This document shows positions 1-5,358 of a stretch of DNA of 5,648 bases, one piece after another (the first letter of the stretch is position 1; every line of letters starts with the position of its first letter). The stretch is from Lachnospiraceae bacterium (lineage in GTDB: Bacteria > Bacillota > Clostridia > Lachnospirales > Lachnospiraceae). The position numbers and the translations under genes were made by a program. The notes beneath the pieces are model-generated. The model had not been told where the DNA came from. It did no database searches and saw nothing but the letters and a program-made list of their open reading frames with translations. Where the stretch lies: positions 1 to 5,648 of the forward strand of contig JAGCCY010000095.1 of assembly GCA_017651385.1 (NCBI GenBank). The letters are read 5' to 3'.

Positions 1-890
1 GTAACACCGATCTTGCTGCATCCGCAGGATTGTCCGGCTCTGAACGATCCTTCGATCATGTATTCGTTTCTGATCATCTTTCCGTCAAACAGATCCGAAA
101 GGATCTTACCTGCCGTTTCCGCAAGATTGCTGTTTGCAAAATGAGAAGTGCAGATTCTCGGATAATGGAATTTCTCAAAATCCGCACCGTCAAAGCCGGA
201 TACTATAACATCCTCCGGCACTCTTTTTCCCGCTTCGATAAGCTTTTTCACAGCCTCCATGGCCATAAAGTCGTTGGCACAGATGATCGCATCTATTTCC
301 TTACCCGAGGCAAGGAACTTATCCATTACCTTTGCGGTGGGTTCTTCCCAGAAATCACCCCAGTCTATACGGTCTTCTTCGATCGGGATGTTGTTTTCTT
401 TTAATACTTTTATATATATCCTGAGTCTTTCATCCGAAAAGACATTGTTCTTCATCCCGGCGATAAAGTTGATATGCTTTGCCTTGTGAAACTCAACCAC
501 ATGCCTTACAACTTCTTCGAACGCATCGTTAAAGTTGCAGCGTATATTGATGCAGCCCTCGATCGGACGCACCAGTGTGATACAGGGAACGCCGGCATCC
601 AGAACTCTTTTTGCGATACGCTCGGCAACACCTTCACCCTTAAAAGAGATCGATGAGATTATGACCGCATCGAATCTTTCGGGCTCCATAAGATTAAATA
701 TCTGCTCTTCCGCCCTGTCAAAAAGATTGTCAAAATAGAAATCTTCCAAAGCGGAAAAAACAAACAGCCTGTAATTCAGCCGCTCGCATACTTTATGAAA
801 AAATGTAATATACTCGCTCTCGTCAACGTAGTTGAACTTTGCCGTACAAAGCGCAATTACCCTATACGGCTTTCCGTCAGAGTATTTCAT
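1..890 (-). CDS. Partial LacI-type (periplasmic-binding-protein-like) sensor protein, N-terminal 296 residues
   Basis: An open frame runs without a stop from ATG 890-888 to the left edge; the C-terminus lies outside the window. The translation begins MKYSDGKPYRVIALCTAKFN and shows the alternating fold typical of LacI/GalR sensor domains: 'FDAVIISS' near 73-80, 'GVPCITLVRPIEG' near 100-112, 'INFIAGMKN' near 140-148, 'IDAIICANDFMAMEAVKKL' near 199-217 and 'VPEDVIVSGFDGADF' near 224-238. It closes with 'RAGQSCGCSK' near 284-293. There is no N-terminal helix-turn-helix and no signal peptide, so this is not an ordinary LacI repressor and is probably cytoplasmic. In clostridia, head-less sensors of this kind ending in an SCGC-like motif are often followed by an output domain such as GGDEF, histidine kinase or AraC; which one applies here cannot be seen. 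The ligand is probably a sugar or nucleoside, by family only. It is transcribed divergently from pgi. Start choice: GGAGG at 904-908 is 13 bases from this ATG, and an in-frame TTG at 897-899 is 4 bases from it. Confidence 0.8.
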   Translation of the reverse strand, partial: MKYSDGKPYRVIALCTAKFNYVDESEYITFFHKVCERLNYRLFVFSALEDFYFDNLFDRAEEQIFNLMEPERFDAVIISSISFKGEGVAERIAKRVLDAGVPCITLVRPIEGCINIRCNFNDAFEEVVRHVVEFHKAKHINFIAGMKNNVFSDERLRIYIKVLKENNIPIEEDRIDWGDFWEEPTAKVMDKFLASGKEIDAIICANDFMAMEAVKKLIEAGKRVPEDVIVSGFDGADFEKFHYPRICTSHFANSNLAETAGKILSDLFDGKMIRNEYMIEGSFRAGQSCGCSKIGV

Positions 891-896
891 ACACTG

Positions 897-908
897 CAAC
901 CATCCTCC
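897..908 (-). promoter_or_regulatory. Ribosome binding site with ambiguous start (TTG or ATG)
   Basis: On the minus strand GGAGG lies at 908-904. The ATG at 890 that begins MKYSDGK is 13 bases away, longer than the usual 5-9. An in-frame TTG at 899-897 is only 4 bases away and would add the three residues before that Met (initiator Met, Gln, Cys). A TAA a few codons further upstream bounds the frame. Neither start has ideal spacing; ATG is preferred by codon identity. Confidence 0.5.
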
Positions 909-919
909 ATCGCATAGTT

Positions 920-949
920 AATATCATTTTATCACAGTTTTTTTGTCAA
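920..949 (-). promoter_or_regulatory. Candidate sigma-A promoter for the LacI-type sensor gene
   Basis: Read on the minus strand, a perfect TTGACA (-35, 949-944) follows a T-run and is followed after 18 bases by GATATT (925-920), a 4-of-6 match to the -10 consensus. An alternative -10, TAAAAT at 931-926, matches better but leaves only 12 bases of spacing. The T-run and A-run flanking the -35 make the site strongly A/T-rich. It lies 30-60 bases upstream of the sensor start and points away from pgi. Confidence 0.5.
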
Positions 950-981
950 AAAAAGGGGCGCAACATTTCAAATAATGTTTA

Positions 982-1010
982 TTGAATTATTCCGTATGAT
1001 TTAGTATATT
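982..1010 (+). promoter_or_regulatory. Sigma-A promoter for the pgi operon
   Basis: TTGAAT (982-987) and TATATT (1005-1010) are separated by 17 bases and each differs from the vegetative consensus at one or two positions. Transcription would start near 1016-1018, giving a leader of roughly 35 bases before the pgi ATG at 1051. No riboswitch-sized leader is present. It probably drives all three downstream genes, since no other good promoter is visible in their short gaps. Confidence 0.7.
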
Positions 1011-1050
1011 GAATAAGCCACATTTATTCTTTTTCACAAAGGAGTTTAAT

Positions 1051-2634
1051 ATGATCAAATATACCAATATGGATGAGCTTAAGGCCTTTAATGCACTTAA
1101 AGCGCTTAAGGACGAAGTTGTTCTTAAGGATGTAATGGCAGGCGAAAAGGGAGCCGAGAGAGTTGAAAAGTACAAGGTTTCAATGTCCGGCGGATTGCTG
1201 TTCAGCTATGCCGCAAAGCAGGTTGATGATAAAGTTATCGATACTCTCCAGGCTTTTGCCGATGAAGCTATGCTTACCGATAAGTATGCGGCTTTATATA
1301 ACGGAGAGATAGTCAATACAGGTGAAAGAAGACGTGTTCTTCACCAGCTTACCAGAGGTCAGCTCGGCGAAGACGTTGTTATAGACGGTGTCAATAAAAG
1401 AGAGTTCTATGTATCCCAGCAGAATCGTATCAAAGAATTTGCCGATAAGGTTCACAATGGTGAAATAGTAAATGAAAAGGGCGAGAAGTTCACAACAGCC
1501 GTTCAGATCGGTATCGGCGGTTCTGACCTGGGCCCGAGAGCCATGTACATTGCCCTTGAAAACTGGGCAAAGAAAAACGGCTGCTTTAAAATGGAAGCTA
1601 AATTCATAAGCAATGTCGATCCCGATGATGCCGCAGGCGTTCTTAAGGGTATAGATGTGGCTCATTCGATCTTTATCCTTGTTTCGAAATCGGGTACAAC
1701 ACTTGAAACCCTCACAAATGAATCTTTTGTCAAAGATGCTCTTAAAAAGCAGGAACTCGATCCTTCAAAGCATATGATCGCAGTTACAAGTGCTACGTCT
1801 CCTCTTGCGGGAAACAGCGATTATCTTGATGCTTTCTTTATGGATGATTTCATCGGAGGCCGATATTCCTCGACTTCTTCGGTGGGCGGAGCAATTCTTT
1901 CGCTTGCTTTCGGTCCCGATATCTTCGCTCGTTTCTTAAACGGTGCGGCAGAGGAAGATAAGCTTTCCAAGAATACCGATATCCGCAAGAACCCCGCAAT
2001 GCTCGATGCTCTTATAGGGGTATATGAAAGAAACGTACTTGATATGGCTACGACTGCGGTACTTCCGTATTCACAGGCTTTAAGCCGTTTCCCCGCACAC
2101 CTCCAACAGCTTGATATGGAATCAAACGGTAAATCCGTAAACCGCGAAGGCAAACCAGTTTCTTATAAGACAGGTCCCGTTATCTTCGGTGAGCCCGGTA
2201 CGAACGGACAGCATTCATTCTATCAGCTCCTTCATCAGGGAACCGATATCATTCCTCTTCAGTTCATTGGATTTAAAGACAGCCAGCTTGAGACCGATGT
2301 CAATATCGAAGACAGTACAAGCCAGCAGAAACTTAAGGCAAACGTTGTTGCACAGATCGTTGCATTTGCACTCGGTATGGACAATGACAATCCCAACAAA
2401 TACTTTGAAGGAAACCGCCCTTCAAGCATAATTTTGGGCGATAAGTTAACTCCCGAAGCACTCGGCGCCATTCTTGCACACTTTGAGAACAAGGTTATGT
2501 TCCAGGGCTTTGCATGGAACTTAAACAGCTTCGATCAGGAAGGCGTTCAGCTCGGAAAGGTTCTTGCCAAGAAGGTTCTTTCAGGCAATACGTTCGGAGC
2601 ACTTAAGGCTTATTCCTATCTTTTGGGTATTTAA
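1051..2634 (+). CDS. pgi: Glucose-6-phosphate isomerase
   Basis: This cytoplasmic enzyme interconverts glucose-6-phosphate and fructose-6-phosphate in glycolysis and gluconeogenesis, and so also supplies the amino-sugar pathway. The 527-residue product fits the family (E. coli about 549). Visible motifs are IGIGGSDLGPR at 153-163 and SKSGTTLET at 212-220 (sugar-phosphate binding), GGRYSSTSSVGG at 269-280 (signature region), MESNGK with catalytic Glu357, GEPGTNGQHSF with His388, and GVQLGKVLAKK with Lys503, which matches the conserved C-terminal active-site lysine. All expected catalytic residues are present. The start is ATG 1051, preceded by AAAGGAG at 1038-1044 with 6 bases of spacing. A TTG at 1009 would extend the frame by 14 residues but lies inside the promoter -10, so it is rejected. 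It is the first gene of an operon with the TSCPD protein (15-base gap) and murG. Confidence 0.97.
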   Translation: MIKYTNMDELKAFNALKALKDEVVLKDVMAGEKGAERVEKYKVSMSGGLLFSYAAKQVDDKVIDTLQAFADEAMLTDKYAALYNGEIVNTGERRRVLHQLTRGQLGEDVVIDGVNKREFYVSQQNRIKEFADKVHNGEIVNEKGEKFTTAVQIGIGGSDLGPRAMYIALENWAKKNGCFKMEAKFISNVDPDDAAGVLKGIDVAHSIFILVSKSGTTLETLTNESFVKDALKKQELDPSKHMIAVTSATSPLAGNSDYLDAFFMDDFIGGRYSSTSSVGGAILSLAFGPDIFARFLNGAAEEDKLSKNTDIRKNPAMLDALIGVYERNVLDMATTAVLPYSQALSRFPAHLQQLDMESNGKSVNREGKPVSYKTGPVIFGEPGTNGQHSFYQLLHQGTDIIPLQFIGFKDSQLETDVNIEDSTSQQKLKANVVAQIVAFALGMDNDNPNKYFEGNRPSSIILGDKLTPEALGAILAHFENKVMFQGFAWNLNSFDQEGVQLGKVLAKKVLSGNTFGALKAYSYLLGI

Positions 2635-2649
2635 TATAAGGAGAATACT

Positions 2650-2898
2650 ATGCATTACACACCATCAGGTATCTGTGCAAAAGATATTGAGTTTGAAGTT
2701 GAAAACGATGTCATAAAGGGTGTAAAATTTGTGGGCGGCTGTGACGGCACCCACAAAGGCCTGAACGCACTTATCATCGGTATGAACGTCGACGAAGCAA
2801 TAAACAGGCTTAAAGGTATTACCTGCGGCCCCAGAAGCACATCCTGCCCGGACCAGCTCGCATGTGCTCTTGAAGCATATAAAAAACATACGGCCTAA
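2650..2898 (+). CDS. Small four-cysteine TSCPD-domain protein (TIGR03905-type)
   Basis: The 82-residue product starts MHYTPSGICAKDI, contains 'GGCDGTHKGLNALIIGM' and 'GITCGPRSTSCPDQLACAL', and carries the eponymous TSCPD motif at residues 64-68. Cysteines 9, 31, 59 and 66 correspond to the four conserved positions of the family, with a fifth at Cys72. The family is known as short stand-alone proteins related to the cysteine-bearing C-terminal domain of some ribonucleotide reductases; its function is unknown and metal binding by the four Cys is a reasonable inference. No signal peptide or membrane segment is seen, so it is probably cytoplasmic. AAGGAG at 2638-2643 sits 6 bases before the ATG. 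It lies between pgi and murG, with 15- and 10-base gaps, and its stop codon TAA is part of the murG ribosome binding site, so translation of the two is probably coupled. Confidence 0.92.
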   Translation: MHYTPSGICAKDIEFEVENDVIKGVKFVGGCDGTHKGLNALIIGMNVDEAINRLKGITCGPRSTSCPDQLACALEAYKKHTA

Positions 2899-2908
2899 GG
2901 AAAAAGAA

Positions 2909-3976
2909 ATGTCAAAGAAAATTGTACTGACAGGTGGCGGTACGGCGGGACATGTTACGCCAAACCTCGCTCTTATACCTGAACTTAAAAAAGCCGGTTA
3001 CGATATTACCTACATCGGATCTTACAACGGCATTGAAAAAAGACTTATCGCGGATTTCAATATCCCGTATTTCGGAGTATCGACCGGAAAGTTAAGAAGA
3101 TATTTGGATCCCAAGAATTTCAGCGATCCCTTCCGTATCCTTAAAGGATACATGGAGTCAAAGAAGATCCTTAGAAAGGTAAGGCCCGATATCATCTTTT
3201 CAAAGGGCGGATTTGTAAGTGTTCCCGTAGTGCGAGCCGCATCTAAGCTTAAGATACCCTGCATTATCCATGAGTCGGATATCACACCGGGTCTTGCCAA
3301 TAAGCTCTGTATTCCGGTTGCCACGAAGGTATGCTGTAACTTCCCGGAGACTATGCAATATATCCCGGAAAGCAAGAGCGTTTTGACCGGTACTCCCATA
3401 CGTACCGAGCTTACCGAAGGAAGTCGTTCAAAAGCCATGCAGTTATGCGGCTTTTCGGACGATAAGCCTGTAGTGCTCATCATCGGCGGAAGCCAGGGCG
3501 CAGGCAGTATAAATAAGATAGTAAGATCCGTACTTCCCAAGATGCTTGAGGTCTATCATGTGATCCATATCTGCGGCAAGGACAAAATGGATAACCTTCT
3601 GTTAAACCAGCCCGGTTACAAACAGTTTGAGTTTTTAAAGGAAGATCTGAAGGATGTTTTTGCATTAAGCGATATAGTGGTCTCCCGTGCCGGAGCCAAC
3701 TCGATATGCGAGCTTCTGGCATTAAGAAAGCCCAATCTTTTGATCCCGCTTCCCGCTACGACAAGCAGAGGCGATCAGCTTCTTAATGCGGCATCCTTTG
3801 AAAAGCAGGGCTTTTCCGAGGTCCTTCGCGAAGAAGATCTTGACGAAAAGAGTTTTATGAATGCTTTGGCAAATCTTTATCAGAACAGACAAAGCTACAT
3901 CGATGCGATGAATAAATCCGATCAGATGCAGCCTACACTCACCATAATGAAACTCATTGAAGATTTTACAAAATAA
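2909..3976 (+). CDS. murG: UDP-GlcNAc:MurNAc-pentapeptide-PP-undecaprenol GlcNAc transferase (MurG)
   Basis: MurG adds GlcNAc from UDP-GlcNAc to lipid I to give lipid II, the last cytoplasmic step of peptidoglycan precursor synthesis, at the inner face of the membrane. The 355-residue length equals that of E. coli MurG. It is a GT-B fold: the N-terminal acceptor domain has the glycine loop GGGTAGHVTPN at 9-19, KGGFVS at 99-104 and HESD at 121-124; the C-terminal donor domain has GGSQGAGS at 193-200, SRAGANSICELLALRKP from 259 with Glu268 at the place of the ribose-binding Glu, and a 'GDQLLNA' segment. The 'TAGHVTPN' variant of the first loop is common in clostridia. The ATG at 2909 is preceded by AAGGA at 2897-2901; an earlier ATG at 2864 would overlap the TSCPD gene by 35 bases and precede the family's N-terminus, so it is rejected. 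It is not in a dcw cluster here. It could be a second MurG paralogue, which this window cannot settle. Confidence 0.95.
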   Translation: MSKKIVLTGGGTAGHVTPNLALIPELKKAGYDITYIGSYNGIEKRLIADFNIPYFGVSTGKLRRYLDPKNFSDPFRILKGYMESKKILRKVRPDIIFSKGGFVSVPVVRAASKLKIPCIIHESDITPGLANKLCIPVATKVCCNFPETMQYIPESKSVLTGTPIRTELTEGSRSKAMQLCGFSDDKPVVLIIGGSQGAGSINKIVRSVLPKMLEVYHVIHICGKDKMDNLLLNQPGYKQFEFLKEDLKDVFALSDIVVSRAGANSICELLALRKPNLLIPLPATTSRGDQLLNAASFEKQGFSEVLREEDLDEKSFMNALANLYQNRQSYIDAMNKSDQMQPTLTIMKLIEDFTK

Positions 3977-4025
3977 GCATGCGGAAAGATGCGAACGCAT
4001 CCCGCCAAAAAATGATCGCATAATT

Positions 4026-4058
4026 AAAAGGAGCCGCAGCAAAATGCGGCTCCTTTTT
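4026..4058. terminator. Bidirectional intrinsic terminator between convergent units
   Basis: AAAAGGAGCCGCA (4026-4038) pairs perfectly with TGCGGCTCCTTTT (4045-4057) across a GCAAAA loop, giving a 13-bp stem with a GC-rich core. The plus strand has a T-run at 4054-4058; read on the minus strand the hairpin is followed by TTTTAATTA. It lies 49 bases after the murG stop and 11 bases after the minus-strand stop at 4069, so it can end both transcripts. Confidence 0.92.
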
Positions 4059-4068
4059 AGATCCTTTA

Positions 4069-5358
4069 TTATTTCTTCTTTTTCTTCTTAAGGCTTAACT
4101 GCTTAAGCTTAAGTCCCGTATTGTAGAAATCTTTTGTGGTACAACCCGCTCTTCCGCCGCCGGCACACGCGCAGGCGCAGGCACATGCACAATGACTTGC
4201 ACAGGCGCAGTGACTGTGCGCACAGGAGCTGTGAGATCTTGAAGAGGAACTGCTGCTTGACGAACTCCTGGTCGGTGTAGATCTCGGAACAGGGACACTT
4301 ATCACATTTACACGCATGTAACTGTTCGAATCCGAACCATATCTGTAAAGACCTGCCTTATTATAAGCAGAAGGATTCGGAATATCTTTTTCTTCGATGA
4401 CTTCTTCACTCTCGATAAAGCTTCTTCCGCAGTAATCGCATTTTTCCTTGCCTTCCGGTCTTGAAGCTCCACAGCCCGGACATGTGGGATAATACTTGAT
4501 AAGCGTTCTTTTAACCTGCTTTTTGGTCTGCGGAACGGATGAATTAAGACCTTTTCCGGCTTTATAGATCAAATATCCCACAACGACAAACGGACCGATC
4601 GAAAATGCCAGGAAAAAGACCAGTGCGATGAGCCCCGCGATCAGGGTTCCGATCGTTTCGGCAACACTCCTTTTTGAGTTATTGCTGTACTGATAGTCAT
4701 AATCATAGTCATAATCATAACTTGAGTTTTTATAGGTATCGGCGGTCTTACTCATATCAAAAGCGAATGCGTCGTTTGGAGATGTAACACTGATCGTATA
4801 AGTCTCTTTGGCTCCAAGATATGTATCCCATACAAGGTAGGGACCGTCCATAAGACAGTCGGGAGTCCAGCTTGTGGCCTTATCTGATTCCCACTTGATC
4901 ACAAGACTGTCTACATCAATTCCGTCAAACCATCCGGGTGTAAAAGAATAAACAGTCTCGCCCATGGTGAACTTATCCACCTGGTACATATAATCCTGGA
5001 CAACTTTAAACTCAAAGCTTATGACTTCGCCTTCGTAATACTTATCGTCAAAATCGATCCTTATCGCACCGTCCGACGATGAGTAGCTTATATCAGAAAT
5101 ATTGTCTGTAAGCGCATCGTAGCTTATATAATGCGAATTGGGTATGCCGACCGTTACCCATTCAACGGGGCCCAGTGAATCCGACTCCAAAACCTTCCAG
5201 TCGATATGATAAGTCATATCAAGAGTCGCGTCATCGTTGACCGATACCGTTATATCATAGTTTAGGATCTCATCGGTCGGAGCCGCATAAGCCTTATTTG
5301 AAAAACCAAGAAAGGCCAAAAACAATATCGATAAAAGAAGGGTAATCTTATTTTTCAT
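4069..5358 (-). CDS. Membrane-anchored protein with zinc ribbon and Cys-Ala-rich C-terminal tail
   Basis: No named function is recognised. The 429-residue product has a signal peptide (MKNKITLLLSILFLAFLGFS, then AYA|AP, cut after Ala25); an extracellular, probably beta-rich domain at about 28-200 containing 'EWVTVGIPNSHY' and 'YSFTPGWFDGI', resembling DUF2207-like surface domains of clostridia; a Tyr-Asp repeat at 214-224; a hydrophobic stretch at about 236-264; a zinc ribbon with CPGC (293-296) and CDYC (307-310); nine Ser at 365-373; a Cys/Ala/His-rich segment at 379-406; then GGGRAGC, KDFY and LKKKKKK at the end. With one membrane span the ribbon and tail would be cytosolic; a two-span reading would put them outside. 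The start has AAGGAGGG at 5372-5365, 6 bases from the ATG. The gene overlaps the upstream radical SAM/SPASM gene by 11 bases, suggesting co-translation and a functional pair. DUF2207 similarity is from memory of the family. Confidence 0.88.
   Translation of the reverse strand: MKNKITLLLSILFLAFLGFSNKAYAAPTDEILNYDITVSVNDDATLDMTYHIDWKVLESDSLGPVEWVTVGIPNSHYISYDALTDNISDISYSSSDGAIRIDFDDKYYEGEVISFEFKVVQDYMYQVDKFTMGETVYSFTPGWFDGIDVDSLVIKWESDKATSWTPDCLMDGPYLVWDTYLGAKETYTISVTSPNDAFAFDMSKTADTYKNSSYDYDYDYDYQYSNNSKRSVAETIGTLIAGLIALVFFLAFSIGPFVVVGYLIYKAGKGLNSSVPQTKKQVKRTLIKYYPTCPGCGASRPEGKEKCDYCGRSFIESEEVIEEKDIPNPSAYNKAGLYRYGSDSNSYMRVNVISVPVPRSTPTRSSSSSSSSSRSHSSCAHSHCACASHCACACACACAGGGRAGCTTKDFYNTGLKLKQLSLKKKKKK
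4141..4224 (-). repeat. Cys-Ala-rich protein repeat within the membrane protein tail
   Basis: Codons for residues 379-406 carry nine Cys in 28 residues: Cys 379, 384, 386, 390, 392, 394, 396, 398 and 406. The core is CACACACACA, preceded by CAHSH and ASH units and followed by GGGRAG and the last Cys. Synonymous codons are mixed (TGC and TGT for Cys; GCA, GCC and GCG for Ala), so this is a protein-level repeat and not a nucleotide microsatellite. It is the most likely target site for the adjacent SPASM-type enzyme or a metal-binding segment; both are inference. Confidence 0.85.
4687..4719 (-). repeat. Tyr-Asp repeat next to the membrane segment
   Basis: Residues 214-224 read YDYDYDYDYQY, encoded by alternating TAT/TAC and GAT/GAC codons, an imperfect hexamer-type DNA repeat. 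It lies outside the membrane between the extracellular domain and the hydrophobic stretch. It is probably an acidic, flexible stalk; length may vary among strains by replication slippage. Confidence 0.75.

Noticed and set aside
30..738. Plus-strand open frames opposite the sensor gene
   Set aside because: They overlap one another, lack family resemblance and lie antisense to a continuous 296-residue sensor frame with clear LacI-type motifs.
1009..1050. TTG start giving a 14-residue longer Pgi
   Set aside because: The TTG overlaps the likely -10 element, has no ribosome binding site, and the added residues precede the normal Pgi start; ATG 1051 has AAAGGAG at good spacing.
1294..2492. Minus-strand open frames inside pgi
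   Set aside because: They are antisense shadows of a well-conserved enzyme gene and show no recognisable domains or ribosome binding sites.
2864..2908. Earlier ATG for murG
   Set aside because: It would overlap the TSCPD gene by 35 bases and add residues before the conserved SKKIVLTGGGTAGH start; ATG 2909 has AAGGA 7 bases upstream.
3981..4005. Hairpin after murG (GATGC/GCATC with outer GCGG/CCGC)
   Set aside because: It has a three-base bulge and is followed by an A-run, not a T-run, on the murG strand; the strong terminator at 4026-4058 explains the end of transcription.
4141..4224. The Cys-Ala repeat as a DNA microsatellite or CRISPR-like array
   Set aside because: Codons vary synonymously and there are no equal repeats with unique spacers; the regularity exists at the protein level.
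4095..4298. Overlapping minus-strand frame across the Cys-Ala region
   Set aside because: It is a Pro/Ala/Val-rich out-of-frame reading of the repeat codons with no start signal of its own.
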